A stretch of DNA of 64,000 nt. Origin: CAVVSD01 sp963750895 (GTDB lineage Bacteria > Actinomycetota > Thermoleophilia > Solirubrobacterales > Solirubrobacteraceae). The position numbers and the translations under genes were made by a program. The stretch lies in the NCBI GenBank assembly GCA_963750895.1, contig CAVVSD010000006.1, positions 1,240,001 through 1,304,000 of the forward strand, given 5' to 3'. The notes under the pieces were generated by a model, which worked only from the letters and a program-made list of their open reading frames with translations, was not told the DNA's origin and did no database searches. Shown piece by piece: positions 8,328-18,362 of the stretch (within the stretch, counting starts at the first letter, position 1; every line of letters starts with the position of its first letter).

Positions 8328-9133
8328 GCGCCCCCGACACCATCGTGCTCGTGCACGGCTTCTGGGTCACGCCCCGCAGCTGGGAGCACTGGAAGGCCCA
8401 CTACGAGGCCCGCGGCTTCACCGTCATCGTCCCCGCCTATCCGGGCTTCGAAGTGGAGGTCGAGGCGCTCAACGCCGACCCCACGCCGATCGAGCAGGTG
8501 AAGTTCCCCGACATCATCACCCACTTCGAGGCGGCCATCGACGCGCTCGAGCAGCCCCCGATCATCATCGGGCACTCCGCCGGCGGCGCGATCACGCAGG
8601 TCCTGCTGGACCACGGCCGGGGCGCCGCGGGCGTCGCTCTGAACTCCGCGCCGACCGAGGGCGTGCGGGTCACGCCGCTCTCGCAGATCCGCTCGACGTT
8701 CGAGGTGCTGAAGAACCCCGCCAACCGCCACAAGGCCGTCGGGTTCACGCACGAGCAGTGGCACTACGCGTTCACGAACGGCTTCGACGAGGAGGAGTCG
8801 CGCCGGCTCTACGAGCGCTACCACATCCCCGCGTCGGGCGGCATCCTCTGGGGCAGCGTCCTGGCGAACATCCAGCCCGGCCACCAGGACACGTGGGTCG
8901 ACTACCACAACGACGACCGCGCCCCGCTGCTGTTCGTCTCCGGCAGCGAGGACCACATCATGCCGCCGTCCGTGCAGCAGTCGAACCGCAAGCACTACAA
9001 GTCCGACACGACGACGGAGATCATCGAGTTCGAGGGCCCGCATCTCATGATCGCGGGCGAGGGCTGGGAGAAGATCGCCGACACGGCCCTGGACTGGGCG
9101 CTCGAGCACGCGAAGGAGCCCGCCGCCACGTGA
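8324..9133 (+). CDS. Alpha/beta hydrolase
   Basis: A 269-residue alpha/beta-fold hydrolase. It has the oxyanion loop LVHGFW at residues 6-11, the nucleophile elbow GHSAGG near 83-88, an acid candidate in SGSEDHIMP and the catalytic histidine in EGPHLM. Esterase or carbon-carbon hydrolase activity is possible; no cofactor-free dioxygenase or haloalkane signature is evident. It is coupled to the genes on both sides: ATGA with the small protein and TGATG with the MBL gene. Confidence 0.9.
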   Translation: MSAPDTIVLVHGFWVTPRSWEHWKAHYEARGFTVIVPAYPGFEVEVEALNADPTPIEQVKFPDIITHFEAAIDALEQPPIIIGHSAGGAITQVLLDHGRGAAGVALNSAPTEGVRVTPLSQIRSTFEVLKNPANRHKAVGFTHEQWHYAFTNGFDEEESRRLYERYHIPASGGILWGSVLANIQPGHQDTWVDYHNDDRAPLLFVSGSEDHIMPPSVQQSNRKHYKSDTTTEIIEFEGPHLMIAGEGWEKIADTALDWALEHAKEPAAT

Positions 9134-9922
9134 TGGACGTCCGCATCACCCACATCGGCGGGCCGACCGCGCTCATCGAGGTGGGTGGCTGGCGGCTGCT
9201 GACCGACCCGACGTTCGATCCCCCCGGCCGCAGCTACCGCTTCGGCTGGGGGACCGGGTCGGTGAAGCTCGCGGGCCCGGCGATCGCGGCGCAGGACATC
9301 GGCCCGATCGACGCGGTGCTGCTGACCCACGAGCACCACGAGGACAACCTCGACCCCGCGGGGCGCGCGCTCCTGCCCGGCGCCGGCACGATCGTGACGA
9401 CGCTGTCGGGGGCGGCGCGGCTGGACGGCGACGCGCGCGGCCTCGGGTTCTGGCAGAGCACCTGGCTCGAGGCGCCCGGGAGGACCTCGATCGAGGTGAC
9501 CGCGACGCCGTGCCGGCACGGCCCGCCGCTGAGCCGCCCGATCGTCGGCGACGTCATCGGGTTCGCGCTGCGCTGGGAGGGCCAGGAGGGCGGCGTCCTG
9601 TGGATCTCGGGCGACACGGTCCTCTACGACGGCGTGCGCGAGGTCGCGAGCCGGCTGCGGGTGGACACGGCGATCGTGCACCTCGGCGGCGTGCGCTTCC
9701 CGGTCACCGGGCCGGTGCACTACACGCTGACCGCCACGGAGGCGGTCGAGCTGCTCGGCCTCGTGCGACCGCGCGTCACGATCCCGCTGCACTACGAGGG
9801 CTGGAAGCACTTCAAGGAGGGCCGCGAGGCCGTCGAGCGCGAGCTCGCCGAGGCGCCGGCCGCCGGTGCGCGAGAGCGTCCGCTGGCTGCCCATCGGTGA
9901 GGCGGTGACGCTGACCGTGTAG
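9133..9922 (+). CDS. MBL-fold hydrolase (UlaG/YtnP-like) with an apparent +1 frameshift near its 3' end
   Basis: The start ATG shares bases with the hydrolase stop (TGATG). The protein shows the short MBL pattern of the UlaG-like branch: LLTHEHHEDNLD, CRHGPP, WISGDTVLYD and IPLHYEGW. The uninterrupted frame stops at 9900 with an implausible tail. From about 9860 the next frame reads VRESVRWLPIGEAV and stops at 9922. That reads like the usual family C-terminus, so one extra base near 9860 probably breaks the true reading frame. The coordinates given assume the repaired gene. It belongs to the LuxR-linked operon. Confidence 0.8.
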
Positions 9923-9935
9923 CAGGATGCGCTCC

Positions 9936-10454
9936 ATGAGCGACCCGTCGATCACCGAGGACACCGACGCTCTGCGCGCGCAGCGGCGCGAGTTCGTCCG
10001 GGAGCACCGCACGGCCGTGTTCGGGTACCCGCGCCAGGGCCACGGGCCGTCGATGTCGATCGTCTACTACGTCGTCGCGGGCGACGACGAGCTGCGCGTC
10101 TCGAGCATGCGGGACCGGTCGAAGACGAAGTCGGTCCGCCGCGACGGCAAGGTGACGCTCTGCGTGCTCGACGAGCAGTGGCCCATGAGCTACCTGCAGG
10201 TCTACTGCGACGCCGAGGTCGACGAGGACGTCGACGGCGCGGTCGATCAGATGATGGCCATCTCGGCGATCATGGCCGGCGAGCCGATGCCCGAGTCGGC
10301 GCGGCCCGACGTCGAGGCGATGTGCCGTCGCGAGCACCGCGTCGTGCTGAAGCTGCGCCCCTACGCGACGTTCCAGACGCCGCCGCGGCACGTGCACAAG
10401 GCCGCCGACCTCAAGGGCCTCACGCACTGGACCAGCACGAGCCTGCCATGGTGA
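9936..10454 (+). CDS. Pyridoxamine 5'-phosphate oxidase-fold (PPOX) flavin/F420-type protein
   Basis: The split beta-barrel PPOX pattern is clear: FVREHRTAVFGYPRQG, SIVYYVVAGDDELRVSSMRDRSKTKSV in short blocks, and VTLCVLDEQWPMSYLQVYCDAEV. This subgroup binds FMN or F420 and includes F420-dependent reductases; which cofactor cannot be read here. ATG 9936 has AGG nine bases upstream, and an ATG at 9927 would add three residues. The stop overlaps the next gene by seven bases, continuing the LuxR-linked gene chain. Confidence 0.82.
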   Translation: MSDPSITEDTDALRAQRREFVREHRTAVFGYPRQGHGPSMSIVYYVVAGDDELRVSSMRDRSKTKSVRRDGKVTLCVLDEQWPMSYLQVYCDAEVDEDVDGAVDQMMAISAIMAGEPMPESARPDVEAMCRREHRVVLKLRPYATFQTPPRHVHKAADLKGLTHWTSTSLPW

Positions 10455-10792
10455 GGCGCAACTGGTTCAGGCACCACGAGGCGGCCGAGATCAAGGCGCT
10501 CATCGACGAGCTGCACCACGCCGCCGACGACGTCCTCGCGCGCGCCGTGCGCGGTCGCCTGCGCACGGAGTACGGCTTCTACGTCGCCGACCACGTCCTC
10601 GACGCCGGGAGCATGACGCACGGCGACTTCGACGACCTCGTCCACCGCGGCCGCATCCGGATCGTCGACGACCCGGCTGAGGGCGTGGCGATCGAGACCG
10701 GCGACGACGAGGCGTTCTGGTCGCAGGAGGACGGCACCATCGCCGTCCGCGACCGCGACGGCGCCCGCTGCTGGTTCCCGAGCGAGGCCTAG
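10448..10792 (+). CDS. Hypothetical protein, 114 aa
   Basis: ATG 10448 lies inside the end of the PPOX gene. The product is rich in charged residues: an N-terminal helix with HHEAAEIKALIDELHHAADD in parts, then EYGFYVADHVLDAG and a short strand region ending RDRDGARCWFP. I do not recognise the family. Tight overlap with the PPOX gene is the best evidence that it is translated. It closes the five-gene chain starting at 8106. Confidence 0.6.
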   Translation: MVRRNWFRHHEAAEIKALIDELHHAADDVLARAVRGRLRTEYGFYVADHVLDAGSMTHGDFDDLVHRGRIRIVDDPAEGVAIETGDDEAFWSQEDGTIAVRDRDGARCWFPSEA

Positions 10793-10795
10793 CGC

Positions 10796-12649
<1,854 letters not shown>

Positions 12650-12678
12650 TGTAGGAGCGCGCGTGCGCCGTCAGCTGG

Positions 12679-12946
12679 TCAGTGTGGCGTGTGGGTGCTG
12701 CCGTCGGCGTGCATCGCGAAGCCCCCGGTGGCGAGCATCCGGCGGCCGCGCCGCGCGTCGACGAGCACCATGAGCCGGTCGTCCTCGGCCTGGATGCGCG
12801 TCGCGACCACGATCCCGTCCGTCCTCGCGCTCGACGGGCGACTCGGGCAGCAGGGCTCGCACGGCATCGGGACCGAGCCCGCGCAGCCGGTCGAGCTCGG
12901 ACTCCACCAGCGCGATCGCCACCGAACGAGGACTGGCCTCACGCAT
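12679..12946 (-). CDS. Small hypothetical protein broken by a 4-bp tandem duplication
   Basis: Two frames each carry half of a plausible protein: an N-terminal helical part from ATG 12946 (SVAIALVESELDRLRGLG, ending PESPVERED) and a strand-rich C-terminal part (GIVVATRIQAEDDRLMVLVD, ending at 12679). They meet at a tandem GGAC GGAC on the minus strand (12817-12824). Removing one copy fuses them into a protein of about 88 residues. I do not know the family. TAGGAT at 12953-12958 lies six bases before the ATG, consistent with a leaderless promoter. Divergent from the acyl-CoA dehydrogenase. Confidence 0.6.
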
Positions 12947-13007
12947 GCCTGGATCCTACGCTCGACGGGCAGGATCCGCCCCGACCACAGACGAGGAGGG
13001 ACCTGGG

Positions 13008-14231
13008 TTGACCACCGAGGCGCAGGCGCTGCCGGACCCCGAGCTCATCGGCCGCTCCCGCGGCACGGACTTCTACGGGGTCGACGACCTGATCCCCGCG
13101 GAGGAGCGCGAGCTGCGCGACCGCGTGCGCGCGTTCTGCGACGACGTCGTCGTGCCGGTCGCCGCGCAGGCCTGGGAGGACGCGGTGCTCCCCGCCTCCA
13201 TCCGCGACGGGCTCCGCGACCTCGGCATCGCCGGCGGCTCGATCCAGGGCTACGAGTGCCCGGGCATGAGCGTCCTCGGCTCGCATCTCGTGCTCTCCGA
13301 GCTGGCACGCGGGGACGGCAGCGTCGCCACGTACCACGGGGTCCACACCGGCCTGGCGATGCTGTCGATCGGCATGCTCGGCTCCGAGGAGCAGAAGGAG
13401 CGCTGGCTGCCGTCGATGGCCCGCATGGACCGCCTGGGCGCGTTCGCGCTGACGGAGCCCGACCACGGCTCCGACGTCGTCGGGCTCGGCACCCGCGCGC
13501 ACCGCGACGGGGACAGCTGGGTGCTGGACGGGGCGAAGCGGTGGATCGGCAACGGCTCGGTCGCCGACGTCGTGGTCGTCTGGGCGCGCGACGACGACGG
13601 CCACGTCGGCGGCTTCGTCGTCGAGACCGGGGACGCCGACGGCTTCGAGGCGGAGGTCATCACCGGCAAGGCCTCCAACCGCGCGGTCTGGCAGGCGGAG
13701 ATCACGCTGCGCGGCGTCCGCATCCCGGCCGACAACCGCCTCGCAGAGGCGCGCACGTTCGCGGACACCGGGCGCGTGCTCACCCACAGCCGCCAGGGGG
13801 TCGCCTGGGAGGCGCTCGGCCACGCGCTGGCCGCGTACGAGGCGGCGGTCGCGTACGCCGGCGAGCGGCGTCAGTTCGGTCGCCCCATCGCGGCCTTCCA
13901 GCTCGTCCAGGACAAGCTCTCGCACATGCTCGCCGACATCACGAGCATGCAGCTGCTGTGCCTGCGGCTCGCGCACCTCGACGCGCTCGGCCGCGTGACG
14001 CTCGCGCACGCCTCGCTGGCCAAGCTGCAGACGGCGGCGGCCGCCCGGCGCGTGTGCGCGCTCGCGCGCGACGTCCTCGGCGGCAACGGCATCCTGCTCG
14101 AGTACCACGTGGCGCGGCACCTCGCCGACGTCGAGGCGACCTACACGTACGAGGGCACCGACTCCGTGCAGTCGCTCATCGTCGGCCGCGAGATCACCGG
14201 GCTCTCCGCGTTCGCACCGTCTGGCGCGTAG
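13008..14231 (+). CDS. Acyl-CoA dehydrogenase, glutaryl-CoA dehydrogenase-like
   Basis: TTG 13008 is the preferred start because AGGAGGG sits seven bases upstream. The 407-residue protein has the ACAD fold: AFALTEPDHGSDV (flavin/substrate loop), RWIGNGS, RRQFGRPIAAFQ, and the C-terminal TYEGTDSVQSLIVGREITG. The E of YEGT is at the catalytic-base position, and the GREITG ending is close to that of glutaryl-CoA dehydrogenases. It oxidises an acyl-CoA with electrons passing through FAD to ETF. Whether it decarboxylates is open. Confidence 0.9.
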   Translation: MTTEAQALPDPELIGRSRGTDFYGVDDLIPAEERELRDRVRAFCDDVVVPVAAQAWEDAVLPASIRDGLRDLGIAGGSIQGYECPGMSVLGSHLVLSELARGDGSVATYHGVHTGLAMLSIGMLGSEEQKERWLPSMARMDRLGAFALTEPDHGSDVVGLGTRAHRDGDSWVLDGAKRWIGNGSVADVVVVWARDDDGHVGGFVVETGDADGFEAEVITGKASNRAVWQAEITLRGVRIPADNRLAEARTFADTGRVLTHSRQGVAWEALGHALAAYEAAVAYAGERRQFGRPIAAFQLVQDKLSHMLADITSMQLLCLRLAHLDALGRVTLAHASLAKLQTAAAARRVCALARDVLGGNGILLEYHVARHLADVEATYTYEGTDSVQSLIVGREITGLSAFAPSGA

Positions 14232-14329
14232 ACGGGCCGTTCTGCCGGAAGCGGGCGCCTTGTGGACCGGCGGGCGAATTCCGGTCCGCGCACGCTCTCC
14301 GCGCGAAAGTGCGCTTCAATGGAGGTGGA

Positions 14330-14698
14330 ATGTCCCAGCATCCTGCAGAAATCCAGGAAGCGGAGGCGGAGTTCGCGATCGAGGAGCGGCGGGAAGGCAT
14401 CCGCGCGCTCGTCGGCATGTCGGGCAACCTCGACTTCACCGCTGCACCCCAGCTCGGTGATGCCATCGACAGGCTGCTCGAGGCGCGGGCTCACGAGCTG
14501 TGGGTCGACCTGCGAGACCTCGAGTCGATCGACTCGACCGGCCTCGCCGCCCTGACGTCCGCGCGGCGCCGTGCCGATGCCGAGGGCGCGAAGCTGCGCC
14601 TCGTCGTCGAACGCGGTCCCGTCCGCGACGTGCTCGAGCTGGGACGCATGGACCGGGTCTTCCAGCTCGCGACCGAGCCACCCCGGATCCTACGCTGA
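14330..14698 (+). CDS. STAS-domain anti-sigma factor antagonist
   Basis: The ATG follows GGAGGTGG at 14321-14328. The 122-residue product is a single STAS domain: an N-terminal strand pair with RALVGMSGNLDFTAAP, LWVDLRDLESIDSTGLAAL and LRLVVERGPVRDVLELG. The serine in IDSTGL is the site phosphorylated by RsbW-type kinases in SpoIIAA/RsbV proteins. It probably frees a sigma factor from its anti-sigma kinase; that kinase is not in the window. The GpgS gene follows at once. Confidence 0.9.
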   Translation: MSQHPAEIQEAEAEFAIEERREGIRALVGMSGNLDFTAAPQLGDAIDRLLEARAHELWVDLRDLESIDSTGLAALTSARRRADAEGAKLRLVVERGPVRDVLELGRMDRVFQLATEPPRILR

Positions 14699-14705
14699 GA
14701 GCACT

Positions 14706-16095
14706 CTGGCCGACCCACTAGCACCGCCCGGCGATCTGCTCGAGGCCTGCGTCGTCCTCCCGGTCCACGACGACGACGCCGCCCTCGGACCGGCCCTGCG
14801 CGCACTGGCGGAGCAGGAGGGCGTGCCGCACGAGACGTACGAGGTCATCGTCGTGCTCGCCGGGTGTCGCGACGCGCTGCGCGCCGAGGCCGTCGCCGCG
14901 GGCGACGAGCATCCCGAGCTGCGCCTGACGCTCCTGTCCACCGGCGACGACGGCCCCGGGGCGGCGCAGCGCAGGGGCATCGACCTCGCGAGGCACCGGC
15001 TGCTCGCGATCGGCCGCGAGCACGGCAGGATCCTGCTCGCGCACCCCGCCGAGCCGGTCGCGCCCACGTGGCTGGCGGGGACGAGGCCGATCGCGACGGC
15101 CGGTTCGTCCGCCCTCGGCCGCGAGACGGAGCTCCTGGAGGCGTCGCTGGGGCGCGGGAGCATCCTCGTCCGGACGCGGCGCGCCCAGGGCGCCACGCGC
15201 GTCGACGGCTGGCTCGCACGCCGGTCGTACCCGTCCTGCCGCATCCCCGCCGAGGAGCTCGCCCGCAGCCGCACCGCGACCGTGAGCGTCATCGTGCCCG
15301 CGAAGGAGGTCGCGGGGACGATCGCCGGCGTCGTGGACGAGCTCGTCGGGCTGCGCGAGGCAGGCCTCGTGGACGAGGTGCTCGTGGTCGACGCCGCGTC
15401 CGCGGACGGCACCGCGGCGATCGCGCGCGACCACGGCGCGGACGTCGCCCAGGAGGACGCGCTGCGCACCGACCTCGGGCCCGCGGGCGGCAAGGGCGAC
15501 GCGATGTGGCGCGGGCTCGCAGCGACGTCCGGGGAGATCGTCGTCTACGTCGACGCCGACAGCGAGGTCTTCTCCCCCGGCTTCGTCACGAGCCTCGTCG
15601 CACCGATGTTCACGGACGAGACGCTCGCGCTCGTCAAGGGCAGCTTCCGACGGCCGTTCCGGGTCGGCGAGACGGTCCTCCCGACCGGCGGCGGACGCGT
15701 CACCGAGCTGCTGGCGCGGCCCCTGCTGAACCTGCACCGACCGGAGCTGGCCGGCTTCGCGCAGCCCCTGGCGGGCGAGATCGCCGCACGCCGCTCGCTC
15801 CTGGAGCGCCTGCCGTTCCCGGTCGGCTACGGCGTGGAGATCGCGATGCTGCTCGACGCCCACGAGCGCGTCGGCATCGACGCCCTGGCGCAGGCCGACC
15901 TCGGCGAGCGGCAGAACCGCCATCAGTCGCTGACGGCGCTGTCGGCCATGGCACTCGCCGTGCTGGTGGCGGCGGAGCGGCGCATCGGCGAGCTCGACCC
16001 CGACACCGCCGAGGTGGCCGAGCTGCTGCTCCCGTTCGCCGACGCCGGCGTCCAGCCGGATCGACGTCCGGGAGCGTCCTCCCTTGATACGCTGA
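14706..16095 (+). CDS. gpgS: Glucosyl-3-phosphoglycerate synthase with an extra N-terminal GT2-like domain (apparent +1 frameshift near the end)
   Basis: The C-terminal two thirds match GpgS: VSVIVPAKEVAGTI, VDEVLVVDAASADGT, GGKGDAMWRGL, the DxD in VYVDADSEV, LPTGGGRVTELLARP, PFPVGYGVEI and DLGERQNRHQSL. GpgS makes glucosyl-3-phosphoglycerate from NDP-glucose and 3-phosphoglycerate, for methylglucose lipopolysaccharide or compatible solutes. Residues 1-190 look like a second, degenerate GT-A domain. No good start codon exists: CTG 14706 is used, and ATGs at 14571/14577 would lie inside the STAS gene. At about 16058 one extra base hides the expected ending IDVRERPPLIR, which stops at 16095. 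Confidence 0.82.
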
Positions 16096-16222
16096 TCGGG
16101 AAGGGCAGTATCCCGCCAAGTGGCGTGCCGTCAATACGGCCTCCGGGCCCGGTACGTCCGCCGCGACCGCCGTCGCGGTGGGAGAGACCTTCGACCGTCC
16201 TCGCACGATCGAAAGGTCTCCC
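16096..16222 (+). promoter_or_regulatory. Probable yybP-ykoY (Mn2+) riboswitch leader of terC
   Basis: The leader contains GGCAGTATCCCGCC, GCCGTCAATACGGC and GGGAGAGACCTTCGACC in order. These resemble the conserved blocks of actinobacterial yybP-ykoY RNAs, which typically precede TerC-family genes and sense Mn2+. The last block pairs with TCGAAAGGTCTCCC just before the ATG, burying the AAAGG ribosome site (16212-16216) in a hairpin. That would be a translational expression platform. TACGCT at 16088-16093 is a candidate -10. The assignment rests on pattern memory plus gene context. Confidence 0.65.
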
Positions 16223-17164
16223 ATGGAAGTCTCAATCGGTATCTGGGCGCTGTTCTGCGCCGTCATCGTCGGTCTGCTGCTCGTCGACCTGCTCGTGGCC
16301 GGGCGCACGAAGGGCATCCCGCCGATGCGCCAGTCGGTCATCTGGAGCATCTTCTGGCTCGCGATCGCCGTCGCGTTCACGTTCGTCCTCATGGCGCTGG
16401 AGAACGGCACGGTCGCCGGCGAGTACCTCACCGGTTATCTCATCGAGCGAAGCCTGTCGCTCGACAACCTGTTCGTCTTCGCGCTGCTGTTCACGTTCTT
16501 CGCGGTGCCGGAGACCGCGCAGCGCAAGGTGCTGTTCTGGGGCATCATCGGCGCGATCGTCCTGCGCGCGGGGTTCATCTTCGCCGGCGCCGCCCTGCTG
16601 GACGCCTTCCACTGGATGATCTACGTCTTCGGCGCGCTGCTCGTCTTCACGGGGATCCGCATGGCGACGCACGACAGCGAGGAGATCCATCCCGAGCGCA
16701 ACCCCGTGCTGAAGATGGTGCGGCGCGTCGTCCCGCTGTCGAACGACTACGACGGCGACAAGATCGTCACGCGCATCGACGGCAAGAAGCTCGCGACGCC
16801 GCTGTTCGCGGCGCTCGTCATGGTCGCGACGTTCGACGTGGTGTTCGCCATCGACTCGATCCCGGCGATCTTCGCCATCACGCGCGACACGTTCGTCGTG
16901 TTCGCCGCCAACGCGTTCTCCCTGCTGGGCCTCATGTCCCTGTACTTCCTGCTCGCGGGGCTCATCCAGCGCTTCTCCTACCTCAACTACGGGCTCGCGG
17001 CGATCCTCGTGTGGGTCGGCGTGAAGATGCTCATCACCGATGTCTGGCACGTGCCGACGGTGCTGTCGCTCGCGGTGATCGCGATCTGCCTCACGGTGGC
17101 GATCACGCTGTCCTGGCGGCGTGAGCAGCGCGACGAGGCCGAGGCGACACGGGCCGCCGCGTAG
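16223..17164 (+). CDS. TerC-family integral membrane protein (probable Mn2+ exporter)
   Basis: A 313-residue polytopic protein with about nine hydrophobic segments. The TerC signature acidic blocks are present: ERSLSLDNLFVFAL in TM3 and FDVVFAIDSIPAIFAI in TM6-7. The family (Alx/MeeF-type) exports Mn2+ and is often controlled by yybP-ykoY riboswitches, matching the leader here. ATG 16223 is chosen over an in-frame ATG at 16178, because the latter lies inside the conserved RNA. The 3' end overlaps convergent trpS by 62 bases. Confidence 0.92.
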   Translation: MEVSIGIWALFCAVIVGLLLVDLLVAGRTKGIPPMRQSVIWSIFWLAIAVAFTFVLMALENGTVAGEYLTGYLIERSLSLDNLFVFALLFTFFAVPETAQRKVLFWGIIGAIVLRAGFIFAGAALLDAFHWMIYVFGALLVFTGIRMATHDSEEIHPERNPVLKMVRRVVPLSNDYDGDKIVTRIDGKKLATPLFAALVMVATFDVVFAIDSIPAIFAITRDTFVVFAANAFSLLGLMSLYFLLAGLIQRFSYLNYGLAAILVWVGVKMLITDVWHVPTVLSLAVIAICLTVAITLSWRREQRDEAEATRAAA

Positions 17165-18174
17165 ACGCGGTGACGGGGTAGTCCGTGTGCATGCGCGCGC
17201 GGACCTCCCGCAGCGTCTCGTCGGCGATCTCCCGCGCCCGCGCCGTCCCGTCCCGGAGGACCCGGCGCAGGTACCCCGGATCGCCGATCAGCTCGGCGCG
17301 GCGGGCGCGGATGTCGCGGAACCGCTCGTTGACGGCCTCGGTGACCAGGCGCTTGAGCGCCTGGCTGCCGCGGCCCCCGATCTCCGCGGCGACCTCCTCG
17401 GGCTCGCGCTCCAGGCACAGCGCGGCGAGCAGGACGAGGTTGGACACCTCGGGCCGTCGCGACGGGTCGTAGCCGATGTCGCGCTCGGGATCGGTCTTCG
17501 CGCCCGCGATCAGCCGCGCCGTCTCGTCGGCGGTGGCGCCGATGGCGATGGCGTTGCCGCGGCTCTTGCTCATCTTCTGGCCGTCGGTGCCGAGCAGCGC
17601 GGGCGCGTCGCCGAGCAGCGGTGCCGGCTCGGGGAACAGCGGGCGCTCGGGGCTGTAGCGGCGGTTGAACCGGCGGGCGATGAGCCGCGGCGACCTCGAG
17701 ATGGGGCAGCTGGTCGCGGCCGACCGGCACCAGGGTGGCCTTGCAGAACAGGATGTCGGCGGCCTGGTGGACGGGGTACGTGAACATGAGGCCGGGCATC
17801 GACGCCAGCCCGGCGGCCGCGAGCTCGTCCTTGACCGTCGGGTTGCGCGAGAGCTCCGCCACGCTGACCAGGCTGAGGAACGGCACGAGCAGGCCGTTGA
17901 GGGCCTCGACCTGGGAGTGGGCGAAGATCGACGCCCGGTCGGGGTCGATGCCGACGGCGAGGTGGTCGGCCAGCAGGCCGTCGACGTCCTCGGGCAGCGA
18001 TGCCGGGCTGTCGCGGTCGATGATGGTCTGGAGATCGGCGACGAGGACCAGCAGGTCGGCGCCGTCGTCCTGCAGCCGGACGCGGTTCTGCAGGGTGCCG
18101 AAGTAGTGGCCCAGGTGCAGCGGGCCGGTCGGCCGGTCGCCGGTCAGGACACGATGGGGTTGGGGCTGGGACAC
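17103..18174 (-). CDS. trpS: Tryptophan-tRNA ligase (apparent +1 frameshift)
   Basis: A class I aminoacyl-tRNA synthetase: TGDRPTGPLHLGHYFG carries the HIGH-type motif (HLGH), DLQTIID follows, and KMSKSRGN is the KMSKS loop. The frame from GTG 18174 (GAGGAG upstream) runs through VPVGRDQLPHLEV and then fails. A second frame resumes with RLIARRFNRRYSPERP and continues past KMSKS to the stop at 17103. One extra base near 17690 reconciles them. No other trpS is in the window and the gene is normally essential, so a sequencing error is likelier than a pseudogene. The short tail after MHTDY is atypical. Confidence 0.88.
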
Positions 18175-18362
18175 GCGGTGCTCCTCGGGGTCTGCGGGTG
18201 CCCGGGCGAACGCGTGTCGTGGATCGGATGCGACAGGCCGCTCGCAAGGGCAGCCCGTCGGCATGGATGGATGAGCCGGGCTGCGCTAGTGCAGCCACCA
18301 CCAGCACGTGTATGCGCTGCGGCTCATGCGCCAAGTGTACGTCGGGCGGCCACACTCCATGT

